Below, one piece after another: positions 25,784-34,368 of a stretch of DNA of 53,166 nt. Source of the stretch: JANOBD01 sp031411495. GTDB lineage: Bacteria; Planctomycetota; Phycisphaerae; Tepidisphaerales; Tepidisphaeraceae. Both the position numbers and the translations under genes were made by a program. The stretch spans positions 1 to 53,166 of the forward strand of contig JANOBD010000217.1 in the NCBI GenBank assembly GCA_031411495.1, read 5' to 3'. Numbering within the stretch: the first letter of the stretch is position 1; each line of letters starts with the position of its first letter. The notes below the pieces were generated by a model. The model was not told the DNA's origin. It saw only the letters and a program-made list of their open reading frames with translations, and made no database searches.

Positions 25784-28700
25784 TTAGTCGTATTTATCTT
25801 CGTGCTCACAGAGTTCGGCCGGCCGGCGCGGGAACTCGCCCGGCTGGGCCATCGGCGCGCCGGAGGTGAGGACTTTCTGAATGAGCGTCAGCTTTTCCTT
25901 CTGAACCTTTTTCTGTTCGGCGGCGTCTTCCTGACGATCGAAATACTTTCGGCCATCGATCCAGGTCTGCTCGACGCGCGATGCGAGGTTCAGCGGCGAT
26001 CCGGTCCAGATGACGAAGTCGGCATCCTTGCCCACTTCGAGCGAGCCGGTGCGGTTATCGACCTGGAGTTGGATGGCCGGATTAATTGTGACGAACTTGA
26101 GCGCCTCGGCCGGCTCGACGCCACCATATTTCACGGCCTTTGCAGCCTCGGTGTTGAGCCGTCGGGCCATTTCCGGATCGTCCGAGTTGAAGCTTACGAT
26201 CAGGCCGGCCTGTTTCATCAGCGCGCCGTTGTAGGGAATCGCATCAAACACTTCGAACTTGTACGCCCACCAGTCGGCGAAGGTGCTGGCCATCGCGCCG
26301 TGCTTCTGCATCTCCGGCGCGACCTTGTACCCTTCGAGAATGTGTTGAAACACGTTGATCTTGAAGCCGATCTTCTCGGCCGTTCGCATGAGCGCGAGGA
26401 TTTCGTCCTGTCGGTAACTGTGACAGTGCACCATCCGCGCGCCGGTGATGATCTCGACCAGCGCATCCTGCTCCAGATCCTTTCGCGGCGGGATGCCGGT
26501 GTGATTCGCGTTCCAGGCGTCCCACTGGCGCTGATAGTCCTTCGCGGCTTGGAATGCGTCGAGCATGAGCTCTTCGACGCCCATTCGAGTCTGCGGGTAA
26601 CGGCTGTCGAAACGGTCGCCCCAGTTCGATTGCTTGGGGTTTTCGCCGAGCGCGAACTTTACGCCGGGCTTTGAGCCGGCGAACTTCAGTTCTTCCGGCA
26701 ACGCGCCCCAGCGGAGCTTGATGACCTGGTTCTGTCCGCCGATCGCGTTGGCCGAGCCGTGTAGGATATTGCTGGTGGTGACGCCGCAGGCGAGCTGGCG
26801 ATAGATGTTGATGTTGGTCGGGTCGATGAAATCGCCGATGCGGACTTCGCAGGTGATCGCCTGGCCGCTTTCGTTGACGCCGCCGTCGGTGGCGATGTGG
26901 CTGTGACAGTCGATGATGCCCGGCGAGATGTGCCGGCCGCTTGCGTCGATGATCAGCGCGTCCGCCGGCACCGTTCGCGCCACCGCCGGGCCGACGTAGG
27001 CGATCTTGCCCGCGTTGATGACGATCTCACCGTTCTCGATCACGCCGGCCTGTGCGCTGGTCCAGATCGTCGCGTTGCGGATCCAGACGAACGCCGGCTG
27101 CGCCGGCAGGCCGTTGCGACCATAGGCACCCAGCGGAAAGGTCGGTTCGAACGACGCGGCCTTGTCCGCGGGTTTGGAACTCGCCTGCGTCGAGGGTTGT
27201 GTCGTCGGTTGCGTGGCGGGCTGAGAAGCGGGTTGAGTTGCCGGAACGTCAGTTGGTCGAGTGCCGAGCAACGTCATGCTCGACCCGTCGGGAAAGATCA
27301 CCATTCCGCGGAGTGCCGAGCCGTCGAACACGAGCGAGACGCCGGAGACGCCCTCGCGGCCCGTGACTTCATTCGGCAGCGTAAGGCTGACCGCGCCGGC
27401 AGTTACTTCGGCGTTGGAGGCGGGCTTGAGCGCGGGCTGAGTGCTGGCATCCGTCGCCTTGGCGACGGTCGCGTTCCCGTCGGCATTGATCTGCAGCCTG
27501 AACGACAGCTCGCCGCCACGAACGAGCCATTCGCCGGCGATCTTCTCGTTGCTGCTCTGCGTCTGCTGGAAGCGCGTGCCGCTCACCCACGTTTCGAGGA
27601 TGTGCGATTTCGGGTCCAGGGGATGGCCGTCGGTGATGAGGAAGCTGGCGATCTTGCCCGCGGCGATGGTGCCCAGCTGCGAATCGACGCCGAGGATTTT
27701 CGCGGGGACAGTCGTGAGCGCGTCGAGCGCATCCTCGCGCGACAGGCCGCGCTCGATCGCGGTACGCACTGCCGGGACGAACAGTCCCGGGTCACGGAGC
27801 CCGTTGGAACTGAAGGCGATCTCCGCGCCGGCGCGGCGAAGCCGCGCCGGGTTCTCGGGCGCGAGGTCCCAGTGCATGAGTTGCTCTAGGGTGATCGATC
27901 GAATCTTCTCCGGCGTCGACACGTCCGGCGCCTTCGGGAAGTTCAGCGGCACGATCACCGGCATCTTCAGCTTCGCGACTTCATCGGCCAGGCGGTAGTC
28001 GTACCCGTCGGACCGGATGATTCCGTGCAGGTGAAACTCGCCGCTGATCGTGCCGGTGCGGAGCAGGTACATCTCGTCCGGCGCATCGATCATGAACGGC
28101 TTCTTCGAGTTGATGAATGCGTTGAACTGCTCGAGGGCGGCATTCGATTCGATCGCCGGCAATTCCGGATGCTGCTCGACGGTCTGGATGGCGCCGCCGT
28201 ACCACGCGGCGTCGTAGAGCGATTGGCGCACCAGCGCGTACGCGCCCATCGGCGAACTGGGATAGCCTTCGGGATTGGTCTGGTTCAGGCTCACGTGCAT
28301 CGCCACTTCGCCAGCGACGAGCGCGTTGCTGCTGGCCGAATCATCTGCCGACACAACGCTGCCGGTTCCTTTGATGACGCCATACGACGGCGCGACGTAA
28401 CGCGCGACGATCCCCTGGGATCGCCAACGTCCGTTGGCGCGCGGATCGGGTCGGTAGAGGGACGCGATGCGGACCTGAGGATTGACCAGCGGGTTCCAGT
28501 ACCGTGAAGTTTCGGTCTGTGAGGCGGCCTTGCATAGATCGGCGGGCCACTCGGCATAGGCGTCGATGAAGCCGGGGTAGATCGACTTGCCGGCGAGATC
28601 GATGACCACCGCGGTCGCCGGCGCCTTCACCTCTTTCCCGACGGCGAGAATCTTCCCGTCGCGGATCAACAGGCTCGCATCCGCGAGGGACGTCCGGGAG

Positions 28701-28858
28701 TCGCAGACGATCGTCGCATGAGTGAAGAGGGTCTCGCGAGGCGTATTCTGGCGAAGCCCCTCCGGCGGCGCCGTCTGGGCGACGGGATCGGCGTGGCCGA
28801 CCCGCGAAACCAGGAGCAGGCAACTGAATGTCAACGCGAGCCGGCAGGCGAGGTTCAT
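25784..28858 (-). CDS. Exported two-domain amidohydrolase fusion
   Basis: 1024 aa from ATG 28858, which begins a signal peptide (MNLACRLALTFSCLLLVSRV). Two amidohydrolase units are fused. The first (about 25-430) has GKSIYPGFIDAYAEWP, so its HxH metal site is missing. A lipocalin-like or beta-rich spacer (GEWLVRGGELSFRLQI) and a repetitive TQP/SQP linker follow, to about residue 580. The second unit (about 585-1000) has a complete site: IDCHSHIATDGG, MVHCHSYRQDE, FQHILEGYK and FNSDDPEM. Only the second half looks metal-dependent. It is probably a periplasmic or surface hydrolase of cyclic amides or peptides; the substrate is unknown. It is divergent from the TetR operon. Confidence 0.82.
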   Translation of the reverse strand: MNLACRLALTFSCLLLVSRVGHADPVAQTAPPEGLRQNTPRETLFTHATIVCDSRTSLADASLLIRDGKILAVGKEVKAPATAVVIDLAGKSIYPGFIDAYAEWPADLCKAASQTETSRYWNPLVNPQVRIASLYRPDPRANGRWRSQGIVARYVAPSYGVIKGTGSVVSADDSASSNALVAGEVAMHVSLNQTNPEGYPSSPMGAYALVRQSLYDAAWYGGAIQTVEQHPELPAIESNAALEQFNAFINSKKPFMIDAPDEMYLLRTGTISGEFHLHGIIRSDGYDYRLADEVAKLKMPVIVPLNFPKAPDVSTPEKIRSITLEQLMHWDLAPENPARLRRAGAEIAFSSNGLRDPGLFVPAVRTAIERGLSREDALDALTTVPAKILGVDSQLGTIAAGKIASFLITDGHPLDPKSHILETWVSGTRFQQTQSSNEKIAGEWLVRGGELSFRLQINADGNATVAKATDASTQPALKPASNAEVTAGAVSLTLPNEVTGREGVSGVSLVFDGSALRGMVIFPDGSSMTLLGTRPTDVPATQPASQPATQPTTQPSTQASSKPADKAASFEPTFPLGAYGRNGLPAQPAFVWIRNATIWTSAQAGVIENGEIVINAGKIAYVGPAVARTVPADALIIDASGRHISPGIIDCHSHIATDGGVNESGQAITCEVRIGDFIDPTNINIYRQLACGVTTSNILHGSANAIGGQNQVIKLRWGALPEELKFAGSKPGVKFALGENPKQSNWGDRFDSRYPQTRMGVEELMLDAFQAAKDYQRQWDAWNANHTGIPPRKDLEQDALVEIITGARMVHCHSYRQDEILALMRTAEKIGFKINVFQHILEGYKVAPEMQKHGAMASTFADWWAYKFEVFDAIPYNGALMKQAGLIVSFNSDDPEMARRLNTEAAKAVKYGGVEPAEALKFVTINPAIQLQVDNRTGSLEVGKDADFVIWTGSPLNLASRVEQTWIDGRKYFDRQEDAAEQKKVQKEKLTLIQKVLTSGAPMAQPGEFPRRPAELCEHEDKYD

Positions 28859-28908
28859 GGCCGGAGCATCATCGCGGGCAATGCGGTAAACACCAGAGAA
28901 AAACGGTT

Positions 28909-28947
28909 CAAACAATTGTTTGACAATTCAAACACGTGTTTTATACT
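28909..28947 (+). promoter_or_regulatory. Promoter with two perfect palindromic operators upstream of the TetR operon
   Basis: A -35 TTGACA (28920-28925) and a -10 TATACT (28942-28947) are 16 bp apart. CAAACAATTGTTTG (28909-28922) and AAACACGTGTTT (28930-28941) are perfect palindromes with centres exactly 20 bp apart; the first covers the -35 and the second fills the spacer. They also lie close to the 5' end of the divergent amidohydrolase gene. Confidence 0.75.
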
Positions 28948-28955
28948 CGTCGAGG

Positions 28956-29624
28956 ATGGAACGCGCGGAGATGCGGGCAACCTCTTCCGATTATGAACGG
29001 GACGCGACGCGGAAGCGGCTGCTTCTTGCCGCCGGCGAAGTCTTCGCCGAGCACGGGTTTCAACACGCCACCGTCCGGGACATCTGCCATCGCGCCCAGG
29101 CGAACGTCGCGGCGATTCAGTATCACTTCGGCGGCAAGACGGCGCTCTACCACGCGGCGTTCCGCTACTGGTTTGATGAATCGCAGGCGCTCTTCGCCGA
29201 CACCGCACCGTCGGACCGAGCGCGTCCCGCAAAGACCAGGCTGGCCGCGTTTGTCATGTTCTTTCTGAAACGCCTGCTCTCGCCGGGGAAACCGGCGTGG
29301 CACGCGAAGCTGATGGCGCGCGAAATGGTCGAGCCGACCGGCGTCCTGGAGGTCATGGTCAACGCCGCGATGAAGCCGATGCTGATGCAGCTGGAGGCGA
29401 TCGTCCGCGAGATCCTCGGCCCGCAGACTCCGCGGGTGAAGGTCGAGCGCGCGATGCTCAGCGTCGTTGCGCAGTGCGTGTTCTATCATCACTCGCGGCC
29501 GGTACTTCAGCTGCTCTATCCGCAACACGTGAACGAACCTGATATCCAGGCGATCGCAGAACACATCGCGGCGTTCAGCTACGCCGGTTTACACGCCCTG
29601 CGCACGAAGCGAGGCCGCGCGTGA
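28956..29624 (+). CDS. TetR/AcrR family regulator (CecR/YbiH-like)
   Basis: 222 aa from ATG 28956; ATG 28971 is possible. The helix-turn-helix is RKRLLLAAGEVFAEHGFQHATVRDICHRAQANVAAIQYHFGGK (about residues 17-60; given here only to locate it, key elements TVRDI and YHFGGK). Confidence 0.85.
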   Translation: MERAEMRATSSDYERDATRKRLLLAAGEVFAEHGFQHATVRDICHRAQANVAAIQYHFGGKTALYHAAFRYWFDESQALFADTAPSDRARPAKTRLAAFVMFFLKRLLSPGKPAWHAKLMAREMVEPTGVLEVMVNAAMKPMLMQLEAIVREILGPQTPRVKVERAMLSVVAQCVFYHHSRPVLQLLYPQHVNEPDIQAIAEHIAAFSYAGLHALRTKRGRA

Positions 29625-30772
29625 ACCTGATCGCACTCAAGATGCTCGTCGGCGACCGCATCAAATACTTCGGCATGATTGTCGGCGTAGTGATCGCGGC
29701 GTTCCTCATGAATCAACAGCTGTCGATCTTCTGGGGCCTGATGTCGCGCACTTATGGGTTCATCAGCGACACGTCCTACCCCGACATCTGGGTCATGGAC
29801 AGCAAGGTTCAGTTCGTCGACGACCTCAAGCCGATGCAGGACACGGCGATTCATCGCGTGCGCGGCATCGACGGCGTCGGCTGGGCCGTGCCGATGTACA
29901 AGGGCCTCATCAAGGCCCGGCTCGACGACGGCACTTTCCAGAACTGCATCGTGATCGGCCTCGACGACGCCACGCTCATCGGCGGGCCACCGAAGATGCT
30001 CGAAGGAAAGCTGGAAGACCTGCGAAAGGCCGATGGGGTCATCGTCGATGACGTCGGGCGGAACGAAAAGCTCGCGCGCCACTCTGCCGATGGTACCCAC
30101 GTCGCGCTGAAGCCCGGCGACGCGATCGAACTCAACGACAATCGCGCGATCGTTGTAGGCGTGTGCGGCGTGTCGCGGACGTTTCAGAGCCAGCCGGTGA
30201 TCTACACGACCTATTCCCGCGCGATGAAGTTCGCGCCCCGTGAACGCAAGCTGCTGAGCTTTGTGCTCGTCGGCACCAAGCCGGGCGTCGACAGGCAGAT
30301 GCTGTGCGATCAGATCAAAAGACAGACCGGGTTCGCCGCGTACACCCAACCGCAGTTCCAGGATCTCACCTACGGCTACTTCATGAAGAACACCGGCATC
30401 CCGGTGAACTTCGCCATCAGCACGGTGCTCGGCTTCGTCGTCGGCACGGCTATCGTCGCGCTGCTCTTCTACATGTTCACGCACGACAACCTCAAACAGT
30501 TTGGCGCGCTCAAGGCGATGGGCTGTGGCAACCTCACACTCATGCGGATGACGTTGCTTCAGGCGACGCTCATCGGCGTCGTGGGCTACGGAGTCGGGCT
30601 GGGAATGGCGTGCCTCATGGGCATCGTGACCGGCAACACCGAACTCGCGTTTCGAATGGATTGGTGGATTCCGACGTACAGCGCGGTCGCGGTGATCGCG
30701 ATCTGCCTGCTCTCGGCCGCGGTGGCAATCATCCAGGTCTTCCGGCTGGAGCCGGCGGTGGTGTTCAAATGA
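29621..30772 (+). CDS. FtsX/DevC-like ABC transporter permease
   Basis: 383 aa starting with GTG at 29621, which overlaps the TetR stop by 4 bp. One N-terminal membrane helix (YFGMIVGVVIAAFLM) is followed by an extracytoplasmic domain of about 220 residues and then three C-terminal helices (VNFAISTVLGFVVGTAIVA; LLQATLIGVVGYGVGLGMA; AVAVIAICLLSAAVAIIQVF). This is the MacB/FtsX-type layout. FGALKAMG is the coupling segment of the family. Together with the next two genes it forms an ABC exporter of the DevBCA type, driven from the inner membrane; the exported compound is unknown. Its stop overlaps the ATPase start (ATGA). Confidence 0.85.
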   Translation: MNLIALKMLVGDRIKYFGMIVGVVIAAFLMNQQLSIFWGLMSRTYGFISDTSYPDIWVMDSKVQFVDDLKPMQDTAIHRVRGIDGVGWAVPMYKGLIKARLDDGTFQNCIVIGLDDATLIGGPPKMLEGKLEDLRKADGVIVDDVGRNEKLARHSADGTHVALKPGDAIELNDNRAIVVGVCGVSRTFQSQPVIYTTYSRAMKFAPRERKLLSFVLVGTKPGVDRQMLCDQIKRQTGFAAYTQPQFQDLTYGYFMKNTGIPVNFAISTVLGFVVGTAIVALLFYMFTHDNLKQFGALKAMGCGNLTLMRMTLLQATLIGVVGYGVGLGMACLMGIVTGNTELAFRMDWWIPTYSAVAVIAICLLSAAVAIIQVFRLEPAVVFK

Positions 30773-31530
30773 GCATCGCGACCAACGAGAACGCCACCGC
30801 GACCGTGCGGTGTGTCGGGGTGAAGAAGACCTACCACGCCGGCGGGCAGGACGTGCACGCGCTCCGCGGCATCGACCTCGACGTCTATCCCGGTGAACTG
30901 ATGATGCTGGTCGGGCCCAGCGGCTGCGGGAAGACGACGCTCATCAGCGTCATCGCCGGCATTCTCGATCGCGATGATGGGGAGTGCGACGTGTTCGGCG
31001 CCGATTATGCCGAAATGTCCTCGGGACAGGTGACGAGCTTTCGGGCCGGAAATATCGGCTTCGTGTTCCAGCAGTTCAACCTGCTGCCGACATTGACGGC
31101 GGCAGAAAATGTCTCGGTACCGCTCCTGATCAACGGCATGAACCGCCGCGCTGCACTGGAAAAGGCCGGGCAGATGCTCGGCCGTGTCGGATTGGGCGAG
31201 CGCGTCAATTCGCTGCCATCACGACTCTCAGGCGGCCAACAGCAGCGCGTGGCGATCGCGCGGGCGCTGGTACACGAGCCGAGGCTGCTCGTCTGTGATG
31301 AGCCGACCAGCGCACTCGATCACCAGACCGGGCACACGGTGATGGAAATCCTTCGCGATTTGGCGCTGCGGGATGGCCGAAGCGTCGTGATCGTGACGCA
31401 CGATTCGCGAATATTCGGATTCGGGGATCGCATCGCTCACATGGACGACGGCCGAATTCTTTCGATCGAGCCCGGCAAAAGCGCTTTGGAACGCGCCGGC
31501 GCACTTCCGAATGCAGGAGATTCAATATGA
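30769..31530 (+). CDS. ABC transporter ATP-binding protein (DevA/MacB-type)
   Basis: 253 aa from the ATG at 30769, overlapping the permease stop as ATGA. Walker A is GPSGCGKTT, the Q-loop is VFQQFNLLPTLTA, the ABC signature is LSGGQQQRVAIARAL, Walker B is RLLVCDEPTSALD and the switch His is in VIVTHDSR. The sequence pattern fits the LolD/MacB/DevA group that pairs with FtsX-type permeases. It powers the exporter encoded with its neighbours. Its stop overlaps the HlyD-family start by 4 bp, so translation is coupled along the operon. Confidence 0.92.
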   Translation: MSIATNENATATVRCVGVKKTYHAGGQDVHALRGIDLDVYPGELMMLVGPSGCGKTTLISVIAGILDRDDGECDVFGADYAEMSSGQVTSFRAGNIGFVFQQFNLLPTLTAAENVSVPLLINGMNRRAALEKAGQMLGRVGLGERVNSLPSRLSGGQQQRVAIARALVHEPRLLVCDEPTSALDHQTGHTVMEILRDLALRDGRSVVIVTHDSRIFGFGDRIAHMDDGRILSIEPGKSALERAGALPNAGDSI

Positions 31531-32600
31531 TCCGCATGTATGTGCTTCCGCTCATCGCCGTGATCGGCGTGTTACTTGCGATCTACACCGTCCGCGCCAG
31601 CAACCCGACCAGACCACCGACGCAGCCCGTCTCGCAGCCGCCGGTGACGCCTTACGAACAGTCGGTCTCCGGCGCCGGACTCGTTGAGGCGAGCACGGAG
31701 AACATCGCCGTCGGCACCGTTGTGTCGGGGGTCGTTACCGACGTGATGGTCGAAGTAAACCAGCACGTGAAGACTGGCGACCCGCTATTTGCGATCGATG
31801 ATCGCAGTCTCCGGTCGCAGTTGCTCGTTCAACAGGCGATGCTCGAATCCGCGAAGCGGGAATTGCTGAAGCTGCAACAAGGTCCGCGGCAGGAGGATCT
31901 TCCGCCGCTGGAGGCGAAGGTCGCCGCGGCAGAGGCAAGTCACGCGAACGCGCAGCGCGAGTTCGACCGGCTGAGCCGGATCGGAGACAGCGCGCGCACC
32001 GACGAGATGGATCGTGCCCGCTGGGACCTCGCGACCGCGAAGGCCAATCTCGACGCGGCCCGCGCGGATTTGGCGCGGACGAAAGCCGGCACCTGGAAGC
32101 CCGACATCGACATCGCGCAGGCGCGAGTCGATGCGGCCACCACGCAGGTGAAGTCGATCGAAGTGGAGCTGGATCGGCTCATCGTCCGCGCGCCGGTCGA
32201 AGGAACCGTGATGCAGCTCAAAATCCGAAAGGGCGAGTTCGCATCCGCCGGCCCGCTCGCGACGCCACTCATCCTGATCGGCAACATCGACACGCTTCAC
32301 GTCCGCGTCGATGTCGACGAGAACGACGCGTGGCGCGTTCAGCAGGGCGCGCGGGCGATCGCGACCGTTCGCGGCAATCGAGAACTGAAGACCGACCTGA
32401 AGTTCGTCCGCATCGAACCCTACATCGTTCCCAAGCGATCGCTCACCGGCGAGAGCAACGAGCGCGTCGATACGCGCGTCCTCCAGGTGATCTACGCGTT
32501 CGATGCAACCGAGTTCCAGAGGAACAACGGAGTGCGCGTTTATGCCGGGCAGCAGATGGACGTCTTCATTGATGTCCAGCCGATCCAACCGCGGCAATGA
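31527..32600 (+). CDS. HlyD/DevB-family membrane fusion (periplasmic adaptor) protein
   Basis: 357 aa. A single N-terminal membrane anchor (MYVLPLIAVIGVLLAIYTV) is followed by a Thr/Pro-rich stretch. The first half of the lipoyl-like domain is ASTENIAVGTVVSGVVTDVM with VKTGDPLFAIDDR. A long coiled-coil hairpin covers about residues 90-225 (QAMLESAKRELLKLQQG to QVKSIEVELDRL). The second lipoyl half is VRAPVEGTVMQLKIRKGE. A beta-barrel part follows. It would connect the inner-membrane permease to an outer-membrane channel; no channel gene is in the operon. It is the last gene of the tetR-permease-ATPase-adaptor unit, convergent with the next gene. Confidence 0.9.
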   Translation: MIRMYVLPLIAVIGVLLAIYTVRASNPTRPPTQPVSQPPVTPYEQSVSGAGLVEASTENIAVGTVVSGVVTDVMVEVNQHVKTGDPLFAIDDRSLRSQLLVQQAMLESAKRELLKLQQGPRQEDLPPLEAKVAAAEASHANAQREFDRLSRIGDSARTDEMDRARWDLATAKANLDAARADLARTKAGTWKPDIDIAQARVDAATTQVKSIEVELDRLIVRAPVEGTVMQLKIRKGEFASAGPLATPLILIGNIDTLHVRVDVDENDAWRVQQGARAIATVRGNRELKTDLKFVRIEPYIVPKRSLTGESNERVDTRVLQVIYAFDATEFQRNNGVRVYAGQQMDVFIDVQPIQPRQ

Positions 32601-32612
32601 ATCGCGAACTGC

Positions 32613-33905
32613 TCATGCAACCCGCCGGCGCAGGAATACTGCACCAATGACCGCGGAACATGCGAAGAGCGCCGGTTCCGGGATAGGCGACGCCTTTGCG
32701 ATTTCGCCGGTGGTAATTCCGATGTAATCGAACTGGAACGGCTGTGTTCCGGGCGCGAAGGCAGACATGTTTTCGCCGACGGAGACGAACATCGGGTTGT
32801 TGTAATTGTTCAAGACGATCGATTCGCTGATCGGAAATACCACTTCCCACCCCTCGCCGGGTGCATTGCCGACAATGCCATCCGCAAGCGTCCCTGGCAC
32901 CGGGCCGGACAGGTCGACCGGATTCAGCGTGTAGATATTCAGCGGCGTTGGCGGGCCGACCGTCGGCTGCAGGAATGCGTCGAAGACTGGAATGGCCGGC
33001 TGCGGCGAGGAAAGCGCGATGAACGCTTCGACGGCGGTCTGATTGGTCGGGTCGGAGGCCAGGACGGTCGGCCGTACCTCGGCCGTGGTGTATCCCGGGA
33101 TCACGCTCGTAGCGAAGTAGACGTTCGGACCGTTTCCGGGCAAGACTGGCGGGGGTGAATCATCCTGTTTGTGCAGGTCGCCGTGATCGGTGACGTAGAG
33201 AATGAACTGTTCCGACGATGGGTCGGAGGAGTTGTTGATTTCGGTCTGAATCGACTTGAGGGCGCTGCGGAGGCCGTCGGCGGAACCGGCGTTGTCCCAG
33301 CCGCCGCCTCCGGCGCCGCCGGCGGACCGGACGGTGGTGTTGGCCTGGCCCGCAAACGCGTTCTTGATCGCGTTGCGTTGATCGACGTCACGGCCGGCGC
33401 CCGCGTCGGGTTTCCCGGCGTACACAAGGACGTGCCGACTCTTCACGGCTCCCGTCGCGGAGGTGTCCTCGAGCGAAAAGTTTCCCAGGCCAAGCCCGCC
33501 GCCGGTTGAGGGCGTCTCGGTGCTGGCCTTTCCGCCGACGCCGCCGTCGTGAACCGTCTGCCCGGTTCGGCCCGCCCCCGGTCGCAGCGCGCCCGAGGCG
33601 CCGCTGTCGTACCCGCCGTAGGTGGCCTGTTCGCCGGAACTGGTCGCGCTCGCAACGGCCGTGTTCCCAAGGTTCGGGCTGGCGCTGAAGTTCCCGACCT
33701 TGTTCCCGCCGAAGCATTCGGTTAACACGACCAGGCGCGGGCTGGTGGCGGGGATGAACTCGTCAATCCATTTCACGAGATCTTCGCCGTAGATGCTGCT
33801 CCCGGTGGAGGTGGAAAGTGTTCCTCGCGTGACGATCGTGCCAGAGGCATGTGCCGTGAAAATGGACGCCGCTCCGATGAGCACGAGAAGTGGAAATCGA
33901 CGCAT
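32613..33905 (-). CDS. PEP-CTERM protein with a possible rearranged legumain/caspase-like (clan CD) peptidase domain
   Basis: 430 aa from ATG 33905 (GGAAAGGA upstream). There is an N-terminal signal peptide (MRRFPLLVLIGAASIFTAHAS). Near residue 64, SPRLVVLTECFGGNK looks like the Cys strand of clan CD peptidases (legumain has ...IEACESGS), followed by NTAVASATSSGEQATYGGY, close to the legumain segment after the Cys. A second part from residue 155 starts HVLVYAG and ends EQFILYVTDHGDLH, like the N-terminal half with the catalytic His-Gly. The usual order is His then Cys; here Cys comes first. A glycine-rich linker joins the halves. The C-terminus is IPEPALFACSAVIGAVFLRRR, a PEP-CTERM signal. 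Peptidase activity is inference; the gene could also be simply a PEP-CTERM protein of unknown function. Confidence 0.7.
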   Translation of the reverse strand: MRRFPLLVLIGAASIFTAHASGTIVTRGTLSTSTGSSIYGEDLVKWIDEFIPATSPRLVVLTECFGGNKVGNFSASPNLGNTAVASATSSGEQATYGGYDSGASGALRPGAGRTGQTVHDGGVGGKASTETPSTGGGLGLGNFSLEDTSATGAVKSRHVLVYAGKPDAGAGRDVDQRNAIKNAFAGQANTTVRSAGGAGGGGWDNAGSADGLRSALKSIQTEINNSSDPSSEQFILYVTDHGDLHKQDDSPPPVLPGNGPNVYFATSVIPGYTTAEVRPTVLASDPTNQTAVEAFIALSSPQPAIPVFDAFLQPTVGPPTPLNIYTLNPVDLSGPVPGTLADGIVGNAPGEGWEVVFPISESIVLNNYNNPMFVSVGENMSAFAPGTQPFQFDYIGITTGEIAKASPIPEPALFACSAVIGAVFLRRRVA

Positions 33906-34368
33906 GACATCCTTTCCGGGCAAAAGTTGCCCGACGCTCGAAACGTAGAATGGAATGACAGGCCCGCCTGAGGACGCTCAAATTGCGTCGCTCGGCGTCG
34001 TCTTCTAAGGACGTGTGGAATCCGCGGTGGGACGAGTTGTCGCGATCTTTCTACGCGCCGGCTGATCTGTCAACGCGATTTACTTCGCTGGACGCGAGGC
34101 TGACGCCTCGCCGAATCGAGACGTGGGGAAGGAGGCTTGACGAGAATTGCCAACCGCACCTCGCCGCACGACGGCGTCGAAAGGAGTCATGCGGAGAACC
34201 CAATTCGATTGAAGGTTTAGTGACGTCAGGCGTTGCGCGCAGTAGTTTCAAGCGACGGAGCGTCTGCCCTGCGAAATAAGCGATTTCCGGTTTTGCACCG
34301 CTGGGATTTTCGCTTGCTCCAGAGAGAAAAATAGGCTGGAATTTTTCAGACCGCTTGCCGGACCTCCA
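33906..34368. other. Intergenic region, no gene recognised; one small palindrome
   Basis: 463 bp between the PEP-CTERM gene and the 3' end of dnaE, both on the minus strand. It holds the hairpin GCGAGGC-TGAC-GCCTCGC (34094-34111) and otherwise no gene that can be supported. A 98-codon frame on the + strand (33983-34279) has no recognisable features. Confidence 0.45.

Noticed and set aside
33983..34279. 98-codon frame in the gap before dnaE
   Set aside because: It has no ribosome site, no recognisable domain and an Arg/Ser-rich composition typical of chance frames in this genome.
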